Positions 21,021 through 29,875 of a stretch of 34,345 nucleotides of DNA are shown piece after piece (positions within the stretch are counted from its first letter, which is position 1; every line of letters begins with the position of its first letter). The position numbers and the translations under genes were made by a program. A model generated the notes under the pieces. It worked only from the letters and a program-made list of their open reading frames with translations. It made no database searches and was not told where the DNA came from. Source of the DNA: Cupriavidus campinensis (lineage in GTDB: Bacteria > Pseudomonadota > Gammaproteobacteria > Burkholderiales > Burkholderiaceae); NCBI RefSeq assembly GCF_905397395.1, contig NZ_CAJPVH010000055.1, forward strand, positions 1 through 34,345. Reading direction: 5' to 3'.

Positions 21021-22382
21021 TTATTGTTCGTCTTCCGCGTCGCCCGCGGTGTCAGACTCTGTCGCGTTGACCATCGCGTCGATGATGTGGTCCACCACCG
21101 CTTCGGCCGCAACGCTCGTCTGCGGGCCGCCGTCGCCGGCGTTGCCGCCGCGCAGTTGCTTGACCTGCATCACGCCGGCCGCCACTTCGTCGTCGCCAAT
21201 AATAACGGCAAAGGATGCCCCACTTGCGTCGGCGCGCTTCATCTGCGACTTGAAGCTGCCGCTCTTGCCATCCGGCGTGGCATGCACCACCACGTCCAGC
21301 CCGGCGTCGCGCAGCCGCTCGGCCACGATGATGGCCTGCTGGCCAGCCGCCTCGCCCTGGTGCACCAGGTAGACGTCGCAACCCGGCGCTTCCGGCGCGA
21401 GCTTCTCCTCGCGCATCAACTCGATGATCCGCTCGATACCCATCGCCCAGCCGCAGGCCGGCGCGGGCTTGCCGCCCATCTGCTGGATCAGCGGGTCGTA
21501 GCGGCCGCCGCCGGCAATGGTGCCTTGGGCACCGAGCTTGTCCGTGATCCACTCGAACACGGTCAGGTTGTAGTAATCGAGCCCACGCACCAGGCGCGGA
21601 TTGATCTTGAACGGGATGTTGTTGGCCTTCAGCAGGCGCTGCACGCCCTCGAAGTGGGCCAGCGATTCCTCGCCCAGGAAGTCGATCAGCTTGGGCGCGT
21701 TGGCGGCCATTTCCTGCAGCGCCGGATTCTTGGTGTCCAGCACGCGCAGCGGATTCGTGTAGAGGCGGCGCTTGCCGTCCTCGTCAAGGATGTCCTGGAA
21801 GCCCTCGAGGTACTTGATCAATTCCTCGCGGTGGGCCGCGCGCTCATGCGCCTGGCCCAGCGAATTGAGTTCCAGCCGCACGTTGACCAGGCCCAGGTCG
21901 TCCCACAGGCGCTGGCACATCAGGATGATCTCGGCGTCCACGTCGGGGCCGGCAAAGCCAAGCGCCTCGGCCCCAAGCTGGTGGAACTGGCGATAGCGGC
22001 CGCGCTGCGGACGCTCGTGGCGGAACATCGGGCCGGTGTACCAGAGGCGCTTCGGGCCGTCGTAAAGCAGGTTGTGCTCGATGGTCGCGCGCACCGCCGC
22101 CGCCGTGCCTTCCGGACGCAGCGTCAGGTTCTCGCCGTTCAGCGCATCGGTGAAGGAATACATTTCCTTCTCGACGATGTCCGTCACTTCGCCAATGCCA
22201 CGGACGAACAGCTGCGTATGCTCGACGATCGGCGTGCGGATCTGCTGGTAGCCGTAGGCACGCAGCATGCTGCGCGCGGCGTTCTCGAACATTTCCCACA
22301 GCGGGGCGTCGGCGGGCAGCATGTCGTTCATGCCCTTCACGCCCTGCAGTGCCTTGACGGCCTTCGTCTTCTCTTCGCTCAT
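21021..22382 (-). CDS. hisS: Histidyl-tRNA synthetase
   Basis: HisS charges tRNA-His. The 453 residues carry class II motif 1 (GYQQIRTPIVEHTQLF), motif 2 (GPMFRHERPQRGRYRQFHQLGAEALG), the histidine-specific RGLDYYNLTVFEW, motif 3 (ACGWAMGIERI) and a C-terminal anticodon-binding domain. The last 40 residues extend past the usual family end and finish in an acidic tail. The window also holds hisZ, a paralogue lacking the anticodon domain. Confidence 0.96.
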   Translation of the reverse strand: MSEEKTKAVKALQGVKGMNDMLPADAPLWEMFENAARSMLRAYGYQQIRTPIVEHTQLFVRGIGEVTDIVEKEMYSFTDALNGENLTLRPEGTAAAVRATIEHNLLYDGPKRLWYTGPMFRHERPQRGRYRQFHQLGAEALGFAGPDVDAEIILMCQRLWDDLGLVNVRLELNSLGQAHERAAHREELIKYLEGFQDILDEDGKRRLYTNPLRVLDTKNPALQEMAANAPKLIDFLGEESLAHFEGVQRLLKANNIPFKINPRLVRGLDYYNLTVFEWITDKLGAQGTIAGGGRYDPLIQQMGGKPAPACGWAMGIERIIELMREEKLAPEAPGCDVYLVHQGEAAGQQAIIVAERLRDAGLDVVVHATPDGKSGSFKSQMKRADASGASFAVIIGDDEVAAGVMQVKQLRGGNAGDGGPQTSVAAEAVVDHIIDAMVNATESDTAGDAEDEQ

Positions 22383-22433
22383 ATCCGTTTCGTTACCTGC
22401 GGTGTTGCCTGCCTGGCTGCGATGCAGCCGGGT

Positions 22434-23726
22434 TCAGGCCACCGATTCTTGTACTTGCTGCGTGGCGCCGGGACCATAGTGCGTGCGCACGTACTCGTCC
22501 ACGATGGCCTGGAATTCCTCGGCGATGCGTTCGCCGCGCAGCGTCTTTACCTTCACGCCATCGACAAACACCGGCGCTGCCGGCGACTCGCCTGAGCCCG
22601 GCAGCGAGATGCCGATATTGGCATGCTTGCTCTCGCCGGGGCCATTCACGATGCAACCCATCACGGCTACATCCATTTCCTCGACGCCCGGATACGCAGT
22701 CTTCCACGTCGGCATCTGCTCGCGCAGATACGACTGGATGCTGGACGCGAGTTCCTGGAACGTGGTGCTCGTGGTGCGGCCGCAGCCCGGGCACGCAATC
22801 ACCATCGGCGTGAAATTGCGCAGCCCCATGGTCTGAAGGATTTCCTGCGCCACGTAGACTTCCTTCTCGCGCGCCGCGCCCGGTTCCGGGGTCAGCGAGA
22901 TGCGGATGGTGTCGCCAATGCCTTCCTGCATCAGCACCGACAGCGCGGCCGTCGAGGCCACGATGCCCTTGCTGCCCATGCCAGCTTCGGTCAGGCCCAG
23001 GTGCAGCGCGTATTCACAGCGGCGGGCCAGCTCGCGGTACACCGCGATCAGATCCTGCACCTGCGAGACCTTGCACGACAGGATGATCTGGCTGCCCGGC
23101 AGGCCGATTTCCTCGGCCTTCTGCGCCGACTCGATCGCCGACGTGATCAGCGCCTCGACCATCACGCTCTGCGCGCCCCAGGGCACGGCACGGGAGGCGT
23201 TCTCGTCCATGATGCGCGCGAGCAGATCCTGGTCCAGGCTGCCCCAGTTCACGCCGATGCGCACCGGTTTCTCATAGCGGCAGGCCAGTTCGATCATTTC
23301 GGCGAACTGCTTGTCGCGCTTGGCGCCCTTGCCGACGTTGCCCGGGTTGATGCGGTACTTCGACAGCGCCTTCGCGCAATCCGGGTACTCGTGCAGCAGC
23401 GTGTGGCCGTTGTAGTGGAAGTCGCCGACCAGCGGCACGTCCACACCCATGCGGTCCAGCTGTTCGCGGATGGCCGGCACGGCGGCGGCGGCCTCGGGCG
23501 TGTTCACCGTGATGCGGACGATCTCGGACCCGGCGCGCGCCAGTTCCTTGACCTGGATCGCGGTACCGATAGCATCGACCGTGTCCGTGTTCGTCATCGA
23601 CTGCACGCGGACCGGTGCGCCACCCCCTACGGTGACAATATTGTCGCCCCACACCACGCGCGCCTGGCGCGACTGCCGGCGCGGCAACGGACCCGGCAGA
23701 ACCGGCTGAGAAGCCTTCTCGTTCAT
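22434..23726 (-). CDS. ispG: (E)-4-hydroxy-3-methylbut-2-enyl-diphosphate synthase IspG (GcpE)
   Basis: IspG reduces MEcPP to HMBPP in the non-mevalonate isoprenoid pathway, using a [4Fe-4S] cluster. The 430 residues show the TIM-barrel part (VTVGGGAPVRVQSMTNTDT, PLVGDFHYNGH, NPGNVG) and the cluster-binding part with ACPGCGRT and MGCIVNGPGE. I use the ATG preceded by AAGGTGG at a good distance; an upstream extension of 12 residues is less likely. A long insert between the barrel and cluster parts, with GLRNFTPMV, is typical of the proteobacterial form. It lies between rodZ and hisS. Confidence 0.95.
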   Translation of the reverse strand: MNEKASQPVLPGPLPRRQSRQARVVWGDNIVTVGGGAPVRVQSMTNTDTVDAIGTAIQVKELARAGSEIVRITVNTPEAAAAVPAIREQLDRMGVDVPLVGDFHYNGHTLLHEYPDCAKALSKYRINPGNVGKGAKRDKQFAEMIELACRYEKPVRIGVNWGSLDQDLLARIMDENASRAVPWGAQSVMVEALITSAIESAQKAEEIGLPGSQIILSCKVSQVQDLIAVYRELARRCEYALHLGLTEAGMGSKGIVASTAALSVLMQEGIGDTIRISLTPEPGAAREKEVYVAQEILQTMGLRNFTPMVIACPGCGRTTSTTFQELASSIQSYLREQMPTWKTAYPGVEEMDVAVMGCIVNGPGESKHANIGISLPGSGESPAAPVFVDGVKVKTLRGERIAEEFQAIVDEYVRTHYGPGATQQVQESVA

Positions 23727-23771
23727 AGCGTTACCACCTTGTTGCATCGCTTGATGCGCCACCCGACTGCA

Positions 23772-24851
23772 TTATTGCAGCGTCAGGCGCGCCACATTGT
23801 TTCGGTTGGCGGACTGGAAATCGACGGGTGCGCCATTGCGCGTGATCGATTCCACACCCTTTACATTGCCCAGGACCAGCTTGTACGGGCCACCCGCGCC
23901 GCTGCCGGCGGCGGTATCGCCGGCCTTGGCAGTGCCGCCCAGGATGACCTTTCCGGTGCGGTCACGCACTTCGTACCAGGTGTCCGCCGAGAAGCGGATC
24001 TGGATCGTGCCGTCCGCGGCCGTCGTGGCCGTGGCTGCGGGGGCTGCCTTGGCGGCCTCCGACACGGGCGCAGCCGTGGTGGTCGGGGCTGGCTTCGTTA
24101 CGGCGGGGGCAGGCGGTGCGGCAGACGCCGCCGAAGCCGCATCTGAAGTGACCAATGCGCCACCTGTCGCCAGAGGCAGGCCAGCCACGGTCGTGGGCGG
24201 TGCTTCCGACGGCGCCGGCGAGTCGTTGCCTGCCATCACCGGCGGCAGCGCGGCGGTCACGGTACCGTCGCCATGGCTCTGCGCCGTGGTGGCGTCTTCC
24301 GTGACAACAGCGGAGGCCGGCGCTTCCGCGGCGGCCTGCTCGCGCGATTCCCACCACGCACGGGCGTGGTCGAAGCCGAAATAGCCGCCCGCGCCCAGCA
24401 CCACGAGCACGAAGAACAGCCACACCCAGCGGCCACCCGCGCTGCTCGAACTCTTCGAGCCAAAGCGCTTGCGGTCGTCGAACGTCTGGTTGATCGCGCC
24501 TTCGCGGCGGCGCGTGATCTCCTGCACCGGCGCCGTCTGCGCCTGGGCGTGATACCGGCCCAGCAGCGCATCGATATCGATATGGAGCGTACGCGCATAG
24601 GCGCGCATCACGCCCTTGGCAAACGTCACGTCAGGCAGGCTCGCCACGTTGCCGGACTCGATGGCCGCCAGCTTGGCCGACGCCACCTTGAGCCGCGCGC
24701 TCACGTCCTCCAGCGACAGGCGCTGCGCCTGGCGTGCTTCCTTCAGTTGCGCCCCGATCTCGCGGGCTACAGCCTCGCGGTCGGAGTCTGTCGCGCCACT
24801 GCCGACGTGACCCGTCGTCGCAGTTTCCAAGGCGCGCTCTTGTTCACTCAT
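23772..24851 (-). CDS. rodZ: Cytoskeleton protein RodZ (HTH and DUF4115 domains)
   Basis: RodZ links MreB filaments to the cell-wall machinery and sets rod shape. The 359 residues have a cytoplasmic helix-turn-helix domain near 28-95 (GAQLKEARQAQRLSLEDVSARLKV), a basic stretch, one membrane segment near 142-162, a periplasmic linker of about 100 residues very rich in Ala, Pro and Thr, and a C-terminal DUF4115 beta domain (IQIRFSADTWYEVRD). The linker is low in complexity and probably variable in length. Its ATG overlaps the pilW stop by 8 bases, so translation is likely coupled. Confidence 0.9.
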   Translation of the reverse strand: MSEQERALETATTGHVGSGATDSDREAVAREIGAQLKEARQAQRLSLEDVSARLKVASAKLAAIESGNVASLPDVTFAKGVMRAYARTLHIDIDALLGRYHAQAQTAPVQEITRRREGAINQTFDDRKRFGSKSSSSAGGRWVWLFFVLVVLGAGGYFGFDHARAWWESREQAAAEAPASAVVTEDATTAQSHGDGTVTAALPPVMAGNDSPAPSEAPPTTVAGLPLATGGALVTSDAASAASAAPPAPAVTKPAPTTTAAPVSEAAKAAPAATATTAADGTIQIRFSADTWYEVRDRTGKVILGGTAKAGDTAAGSGAGGPYKLVLGNVKGVESITRNGAPVDFQSANRNNVARLTLQ

Positions 24852-25623
24852 CCCAAGCTCCTCTCTCGTAGGCCGTCAGCTCGCGCGAGTCGGGAAACCG
24901 GTTGCGGAGTTGCGATAACAGCGCATTCTGCGTCGCTGAGTCGCCCTGACGGCGTGCAATACGCGCTCCCAGCCAGAGGGATTGCGCGCTGACAAACCGG
25001 CTGTTGTTGACCTTGCCGGCGTATTCCTGTGCTTGTGCGAAGTTGCCGCGCTTGTAGTTCAGCAACGCCAGGTTCGTATTGACCGACGGGTCGCTGCGGT
25101 CATAGCCATACGCGGCCTGGAGGTTCTTTTCCGCCGCCACCATGTCGCCGTTGCGCAGTTCGCAAGCGCCGAGGTTGGTCAGCGGCTTGACCGGCCCGTT
25201 GGCAGACGGCGCCTGCACCGCGCGCTGGAGCGTGGCCTTGCCGTCGGCAAAACGGTTGGTCAGGCAGAGAAACCAGCCGTAGTTGTTGAGCACGTCCGGA
25301 TCATTGGCACGCATCGAGAGCGCCGTGCGGAAGCTATCCTCCGCCAGCGCGTTCTCGTTCATGCCCATGTAGATCAGTGCGCGCACATGGTAGGCATCCA
25401 CGGAGGTCGGGTCGATCGCGATGGCCTGCTTCACCTCGTCCAACGCCACCGGATACTGGCGCGCATCAAGATATTGCGTAGCCAGCTGTAGCCGGATGGC
25501 GGCGCGGCGGCTCGCTGCGGTCTGGTCGGAGGCGGTCTTGATGTCCTGCGACGGCGGGGGCGGCAACGTGCAGGCGGACAACATCATCAGCCCTGACAGG
25601 GCTGCGACAATCAGACGGGTCAT
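24844..25623 (-). CDS. pilW: Type IV pilus biogenesis lipoprotein PilW/PilF
   Basis: PilW (PilF in Pseudomonas) is an outer-membrane pilotin needed for assembly of the PilQ secretin. The 259 residues have a lipoprotein signal ending in the lipobox LSAC (Cys18), then TPR repeats (AAIRLQLATQYLDARQYPVALDEVKQ, NNYGWFLCLTNRFADGKATLQRA, NTNLALLNYKRGNFAQAQEYAG). The ATG overlaps the rlmN stop as ATGA, fixing the start. A much longer upstream reading in the same frame lies inside rlmN and is spurious. No other pilus gene is in the window; the rlmN-pilW-rodZ-ispG order is widely conserved. Confidence 0.92.
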   Translation of the reverse strand: MTRLIVAALSGLMMLSACTLPPPPSQDIKTASDQTAASRRAAIRLQLATQYLDARQYPVALDEVKQAIAIDPTSVDAYHVRALIYMGMNENALAEDSFRTALSMRANDPDVLNNYGWFLCLTNRFADGKATLQRAVQAPSANGPVKPLTNLGACELRNGDMVAAEKNLQAAYGYDRSDPSVNTNLALLNYKRGNFAQAQEYAGKVNNSRFVSAQSLWLGARIARRQGDSATQNALLSQLRNRFPDSRELTAYERGAWDE

Positions 25624-26774
25624 GCAGGACGGGCCTCCCGAGATGGGCCGGCGGCAACCACCGGCACCAGTGGCGTGATCTTGCCGAACTTGCCGCGCTC
25701 GGCCAGACGGGTCCGATCCATGACTTCCCCGGCCAGCTGGCCACAGGCGGCGTCGATGTCGTCGCCGCGGGTCTTGCGGATCGTGGTAACGATGCCCGCG
25801 TCCATCAGCACCTGGGCGAAGCGGCGGATCTGCTCGTTGTTCGAGCGCTTCAGGCCAGATTCCGGGAACGGGTTGAACGGGATCAGGTTGAACTTGCACG
25901 GCACGTCGGCCACAAGCTTCAGCAGTTCCCGCGCATGCTCGACGCCGTCGTTGACGCCATCGAGCATGCAGTATTCGAAGGTGATGAAATCGCGCGGCGC
26001 GAACTCGAGGTAGCGGCGGCATGCCGCCATCAGTTCGGCCAGCGGGTACTTCTTGTTGAGCGGGACCAGCACGTCGCGCAGCGCGTCATTCGACGCATGC
26101 AGCGATACCGCCAGCGCCACCGGCAGGTCTTTCGACAGCCGATCCATCATCGGCACCACGCCGGAGGTGGACAGCGTGACGCGGCGGCGCGAGAGGCCGT
26201 ACGCGTTGTCGTCGAGCATCAGGCGCATGGCCGGCACCACGGCGTCGTAGTTGAGCAGCGGCTCGCCCATGCCCATCATCACCACGTTGGAGATGACGCG
26301 GTCGTCCTTGGGGCCGCGGCCCAGCTGGGCACGCATGGCGAATTCGGCCATCCAGAGCTGGCCGATGATCTCGCCAGTCGACAGATTACGCGAGAAACCC
26401 TGCTTGCCGGTCGAACAGAACCGGCAGTTGACGGCACACCCGGCCTGCGAGGACACGCACAGCGTGCCACGCGTGTCCTCGGGGATGTACACCGTCTCCA
26501 CCGCGTTGCCGGCGCCCACGTCGAGCAGCCATTTGCGCGTGCCATCGGCCGACACGTTGTCGGTGATGATGGCGGGCGAGCGGATCTCGGCGCGCGTGGC
26601 GAGCTTTTCGCGCAGCGACTTGGCGAGATCCGACATGGCGTCGAACTGGCTGGCACCGAACTGGTGGATCCAGCGCTGCAATTGCCGGGCACGGAACGGC
26701 TTCTCGCCGAGCTCGCCGCAATAGGCGGTGAGCGCGTCCGCGTCGAGATCGAGCAGGTTGACGAGAGGGTTCAT
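25620..26774 (-). CDS. rlmN: Dual-specificity RNA methyltransferase RlmN
   Basis: RlmN is a radical-SAM enzyme that methylates C2 of A2503 in 23S rRNA and A37 in some tRNAs. The 384 residues match the family length. The cluster cysteines are Cys113, Cys117 and Cys120 in CAVNCRFC. The methyl-carrying cysteine is in DAACGQLAG near the end. Also present are VVMMGMGEPLLNYD and SLHASNDALRD. It heads the tightly packed run rlmN-pilW-rodZ, 50 bases after ndk. Confidence 0.96.
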   Translation of the reverse strand: MNPLVNLLDLDADALTAYCGELGEKPFRARQLQRWIHQFGASQFDAMSDLAKSLREKLATRAEIRSPAIITDNVSADGTRKWLLDVGAGNAVETVYIPEDTRGTLCVSSQAGCAVNCRFCSTGKQGFSRNLSTGEIIGQLWMAEFAMRAQLGRGPKDDRVISNVVMMGMGEPLLNYDAVVPAMRLMLDDNAYGLSRRRVTLSTSGVVPMMDRLSKDLPVALAVSLHASNDALRDVLVPLNKKYPLAELMAACRRYLEFAPRDFITFEYCMLDGVNDGVEHARELLKLVADVPCKFNLIPFNPFPESGLKRSNNEQIRRFAQVLMDAGIVTTIRKTRGDDIDAACGQLAGEVMDRTRLAERGKFGKITPLVPVVAAGPSREARPA

Positions 26775-26824
26775 GACGGCAATTCCAGCTTTACTTCAGT
26801 ACAGGTCGTGATGTCACGGGACAA

Positions 26825-27250
26825 TCAGCGGCCGTAAACGTTCATGCCCGGGAAGAAGAAAGCCACTTCCTGAGCTGCCGTTTCCGCGGCGTCCGAACCG
26901 TGCACGGCGTTGGCGTCGATGCTGTCGGCGAAATCGGCGCGGATCGTGCCCTTCTCAGCCTTCTTCGGGTCCGTGGCGCCCATCAGGTCACGGTTCTTGG
27001 CAATGGCGTTCTCGCCTTCCAGAGCCTGGATCATCACCGGGCCGGAAACCATGAAGTCCACCAGGTCCTTGAAGAACGGGCGTGCCTTATGCACGGCGTA
27101 GAACTGCTCGGCTTCACCGCGCGACAGGTGAACCATCTTGGCAGCAACGATCTTCAGGCCAGCGGCCTCGAAACGGGCGTAGATCTGGCCGATAACGTTC
27201 TTGGCCACGGCATCCGGCTTGATAATCGACAGGGTGCGTTCGATCGCCAT
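26825..27250 (-). CDS. ndk: Nucleoside diphosphate kinase
   Basis: Ndk moves the terminal phosphate between nucleoside triphosphates and diphosphates. The 141 residues are standard length. The active-site histidine is His117 in NAVHGSD, and RTLSIIKPDAV opens the fold. CGGAGT before the ATG supports the start. It is the first gene of the sixteen-gene leftward run. An extended -10 box lies 47 bases upstream. Confidence 0.97.
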   Translation of the reverse strand: MAIERTLSIIKPDAVAKNVIGQIYARFEAAGLKIVAAKMVHLSRGEAEQFYAVHKARPFFKDLVDFMVSGPVMIQALEGENAIAKNRDLMGATDPKKAEKGTIRADFADSIDANAVHGSDAAETAAQEVAFFFPGMNVYGR

Positions 27251-27296
27251 GAAAAACTCCGAAAAATGAAGGGGTTACAAATGGATTAAACGTGCA

Positions 27297-27305
27297 ATTC
27301 TAGCA
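27297..27305 (-). promoter_or_regulatory. Extended -10 element upstream of ndk
   Basis: Minus-strand TGCTAGAAT, a TGn extension plus TAGAAT, 46 bases before the ndk ATG. No -35 box is visible. Identical to the nonamer upstream of hflK. Confidence 0.52.
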
Positions 27306-27357
27306 CGAGACCAAGACGGATTCGAGCGCGTGGCCCGTTCGCCCCGTTGTGAGCCCT

Positions 27358-27403
27358 GATGCACGATGCTGCGATGCAATAAGTATCCTAAGATGCACAT
27401 CTT
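27358..27403. promoter_or_regulatory. GATGCA repeats and AAGATG-CA-CATCTT dyad
   Basis: GATGCA occurs at 27358, 27373 and 27392, with GATGCT at 27365. The last copy is part of the perfect dyad AAGATGCACATCTT (27390-27403). Spacing is irregular. The half-site recalls AAGATGCA of NsrR operators, but the dyad is too compact for that site, so the regulator is unknown. Confidence 0.35.
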
Positions 27404-27590
27404 GGGCGTACTATCGGGGAACGGAAGCGCCGAAGTCTCGTCAAATGTTTGCGAAACCGGAAAACAACCAGGCCAATGGGTTATTGTTAAGACAAAGGCC
27501 CTTGCAAAACCGCTTACGCAATGCCACATTGACGCTGTGCCGCCCGGGTCTCACCCGGCGCCTCACCGAACATTGATGACAGGAGTCACC

Positions 27591-28292
27591 ATGAACAACA
27601 AGCTGAACACCTACGGTTTCGGCAACAGCGCGGGCGCGACCGATGTCGTCGTCCGCAACCGGGTCCTACGCAACACCTACTGGCTGCTGGCCCTCTCGAT
27701 GATCCCGACCGTGCTCGGCGCGTGGATCGGCGTGGCCTCCGGCTTCACGCTGATGGCGGGCAGCCCCGGCCTCTCGATCCTGATCTTCTTCGCGGTCGCG
27801 TTCGGCTTCATGTATGGCATCGAGAAGACCAAGAACAGCAGCATGGGCGTGGTCCTGCTGCTGGCGTTCACGTTCTTCATGGGCCTGATGCTGTCGCGGC
27901 TGATCAGCGCAACGCTGTCGTTCTCCAACGGCCCGGCGCTGATCATGTACGCGTTCGGCGGCACGGCCGCCGTGTTCGCCACGATGGCGTCCATCGCCAC
28001 GGTCAGCAAGCGCGATTTCTCCGGCATGAGCAAGTTCCTGTTCATGGGCGTCATCCTGCTGATCCTGGCCAGCGTGGCCAACATCTGGCTCCAGATGCCC
28101 GCGCTGATGATCACCGTGTCCGTGATCGCGATCGGCATCTTCTCCGCGTACATCCTGTTCGACGTGCAGCGCATCGTGAACGGCGGCGAGACCAACTACA
28201 TCACCGCCACGCTCGCGATCTACCTCGACGTCTACAACGTGTTCGCGAACCTGCTGGCGCTGCTGGGCATCTTCGGCGGCAACCGCGACTGA
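27591..28292 (+). CDS. Bax inhibitor-1 family membrane protein (YccA-like)
   Basis: The 233 residues contain seven hydrophobic segments, starting with NTYWLLALSMIPTVLGAWIG. Family hallmarks are GIEKTKNSSMGVVLLLAFTFFMGLMLSRLI and the C-terminal FDVQRIVNGGETNYITATLAIYLDVYNVFANLL with its conserved Asp residues. E. coli YccA is an FtsH substrate that interacts with HflKC, so a link to the hflK and hflC genes in this window is plausible but inferred. AGGAG six bases before the ATG fixes the start. It is closed by a strong terminator. Confidence 0.92.
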   Translation: MNNKLNTYGFGNSAGATDVVVRNRVLRNTYWLLALSMIPTVLGAWIGVASGFTLMAGSPGLSILIFFAVAFGFMYGIEKTKNSSMGVVLLLAFTFFMGLMLSRLISATLSFSNGPALIMYAFGGTAAVFATMASIATVSKRDFSGMSKFLFMGVILLILASVANIWLQMPALMITVSVIAIGIFSAYILFDVQRIVNGGETNYITATLAIYLDVYNVFANLLALLGIFGGNRD

Positions 28293-28322
28293 CGCACGAC
28301 TCGCAACGTTGCTGCAAACGAG

Positions 28323-28348
28323 AAAACCGGCCTTCGGGCCGGTTTTTT
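28323..28348. terminator. Two-way intrinsic terminator between the Bax-inhibitor-1 gene and rlmD
   Basis: AAAACCGGCC (28323-28332) pairs perfectly with GGCCGGTTTT (28337-28346) around the very stable loop TTCG, followed by TT. The A-run and T-run make it active in both directions, as needed between convergent genes. Confidence 0.93.
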
Positions 28349-28377
28349 CATGCCTGCGCGATGGTCATCGCCGTCGG

Positions 28378-29790
28378 TCAATCACGCTCGAATGCCGCGA
28401 TCGACTCCACGTGCGACGTGTGCGGGAACATATTGACCACGCCGGCGCCGGCCAGCCGATAGCCAGCTTCGTGCACCAGCAGGCCCGCGTCGCGCGCCAG
28501 CGTGGCTGGGCTGCACGACACATAGACAATGCGCTTCGGCAGCACATCGCTGCCAGCCTGGTTGAGCTCGCCAAGCGCCTTGCAGACCGCCAGCGCACCC
28601 TCGCGGGGCGGATCGACGAGCCAGCGATCGAATTGGCCCAGCGCGGCGATATCCTCGGCCGTCACCTCGAACAGGTTGCGGCAGGCGAACGAAGTCTTGC
28701 CAGCCAGCCCGTTGTACTCGGCATTGGCCAACGCGCGCGTGGTCAGCACCTCGCTGCCCTCGATGCCCATCACCGAGGCGCCCTGCGTGGCCAGCGGCAG
28801 CGTGAAATTGCCGATGCCGCAGAACAGGTCGAGCAGCCGGTCCGTGGGCGCGGCGTCCAGCAGGCGCAGCGCACGGCCGATCAGCACGCGGTTGATCTGG
28901 TGATTGACCTGCGTGAAATCGGTCGGCTTGAACGGCATGCGGATGCCGAACTCGGGCAGCGTGTAAGCCAGTTCCTGGTCTGCCGGATAGAACGGATAGA
29001 CCGTGTCCGGACCCTTCGGCTGGAGCCAGAACTGCACGCCGTGGCGGTCGGCGAAGGCGCGTAGCAGATCCTTGTCGGCATCGGTCAGCGGCTCGAGGAT
29101 GCGCAGCACCAGCGCCGTCACCTCCTGCCCCACGGCGAGTTCGATCTGGGGCATGCGGTCACGGATCGACAACCCCGAGACCAGCTCGCGCAGTGGCACC
29201 AGCAGCGCGGACACATGCGGCGGCAGGATCTCGCAGCGCGTCATGTCGGCCACGTAGCTGCTCTTGCGCTCGTGGAAGCCCACCAGCGCCCCACCCTTCT
29301 TCGCCACATAGCGCACGGTCAGCCGTGCGCGGTAGCGATAGCCCCAGTCGGGCCCGGCGATTGGACGGAATACGACGTCCGGCCGGACCTTCGACAGATG
29401 CCAGAGATTGTCTTCCAGCACGCGCTGCTTGATGGCCAGTTGCGCGCGAGCGTCCAGGTGCTGCATCGAGCAACCGCCGCACACGCCGAAATGCTGGCAA
29501 CCCGGGTCCACACGCATCACCGAGGCCTGTTTCACCTCCACCAGATGGGCCTGCTCGTAGCTCGGCTTGCGGCGGAAACTGCGATAGCTGACCGTCTCGC
29601 CTGGCAGCGCGCCCTCGACGAAGATCACTTTGCCCGGCGTGCCATCCTCATTGACCAGGCGGCCGACGCCGCGCGCCTCCATGTCGAGGCTTTCGATCTT
29701 GACAACCGGTTCGGGAGACGCCGGAGTTGTGGCGGAAGCGACACTCGACTGCGTCGCCGGGTGGGCGGATGAAGACACGGCTTGAGACAC
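28378..29790 (-). CDS. rlmD: 23S rRNA (uracil(1939)-C5)-methyltransferase RlmD
   Basis: RlmD (RumA) methylates U1939 of 23S rRNA. The protein has a TRAM-like RNA-binding domain (DMEARGVGRLVNEDGTPGKVIFVEGALPGE), four Fe-S cysteines (CQHFGVCGGC and later TRCEIL), a SAM-binding core (DLFCGIGNFTLPLA) and catalytic motifs VDPPREGA and YVSCSPATLARD. The start is uncertain. I use a GTG at 29790 with AGG eight bases before it, giving 470 residues. Another GTG is at 29778. A longer reading would run over the start of the divergent gene and is unlikely. A TACAAT hexamer on this strand (29831-29826) may be its -10 box. Confidence 0.92.
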   Translation of the reverse strand: MSQAVSSSAHPATQSSVASATTPASPEPVVKIESLDMEARGVGRLVNEDGTPGKVIFVEGALPGETVSYRSFRRKPSYEQAHLVEVKQASVMRVDPGCQHFGVCGGCSMQHLDARAQLAIKQRVLEDNLWHLSKVRPDVVFRPIAGPDWGYRYRARLTVRYVAKKGGALVGFHERKSSYVADMTRCEILPPHVSALLVPLRELVSGLSIRDRMPQIELAVGQEVTALVLRILEPLTDADKDLLRAFADRHGVQFWLQPKGPDTVYPFYPADQELAYTLPEFGIRMPFKPTDFTQVNHQINRVLIGRALRLLDAAPTDRLLDLFCGIGNFTLPLATQGASVMGIEGSEVLTTRALANAEYNGLAGKTSFACRNLFEVTAEDIAALGQFDRWLVDPPREGALAVCKALGELNQAGSDVLPKRIVYVSCSPATLARDAGLLVHEAGYRLAGAGVVNMFPHTSHVESIAAFERD

Positions 29791-29875
29791 CAGTGGGACC
29801 TGACGTATTGTTTTGCGAAAGCGCGATTGTATTCCAGTCACGGCGCCAGACGGCTGCCGCAATGCAAGGAAGGCG

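Larger units (their letters stand above)
27251..27590. other. 340-base gap between divergent ndk and the Bax-inhibitor-1 gene
   Basis: No credible gene. From left to right it holds the ndk ribosome binding site, the ndk extended -10 box, four GATGCA-like repeats with a dyad (27358-27403), a CCGGGT/ACCCGG hairpin (27544-27558) and the AGGAG site of the rightward gene. An in-frame reading upstream of the rightward gene is open for about 75 codons but does not look like protein. No clear rightward promoter is seen. Confidence 0.6.

Noticed and set aside
24844..26022. Longer version of pilW reading into rlmN
   Set aside because: The extra 133 residues are an out-of-frame shadow of rlmN, and the lipoprotein signal begins at the ATG at 25623.
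27390..27403. NsrR binding site
   Set aside because: The half-site fits, but the known operator has arms separated to about 23 bases; this dyad is only 14. Kept only as an unassigned dyad.
27366..27590. 75-codon upstream extension of the Bax-inhibitor-1 gene
   Set aside because: It contains no family-like sequence, and an AGGAG directly before the downstream ATG marks the real start.
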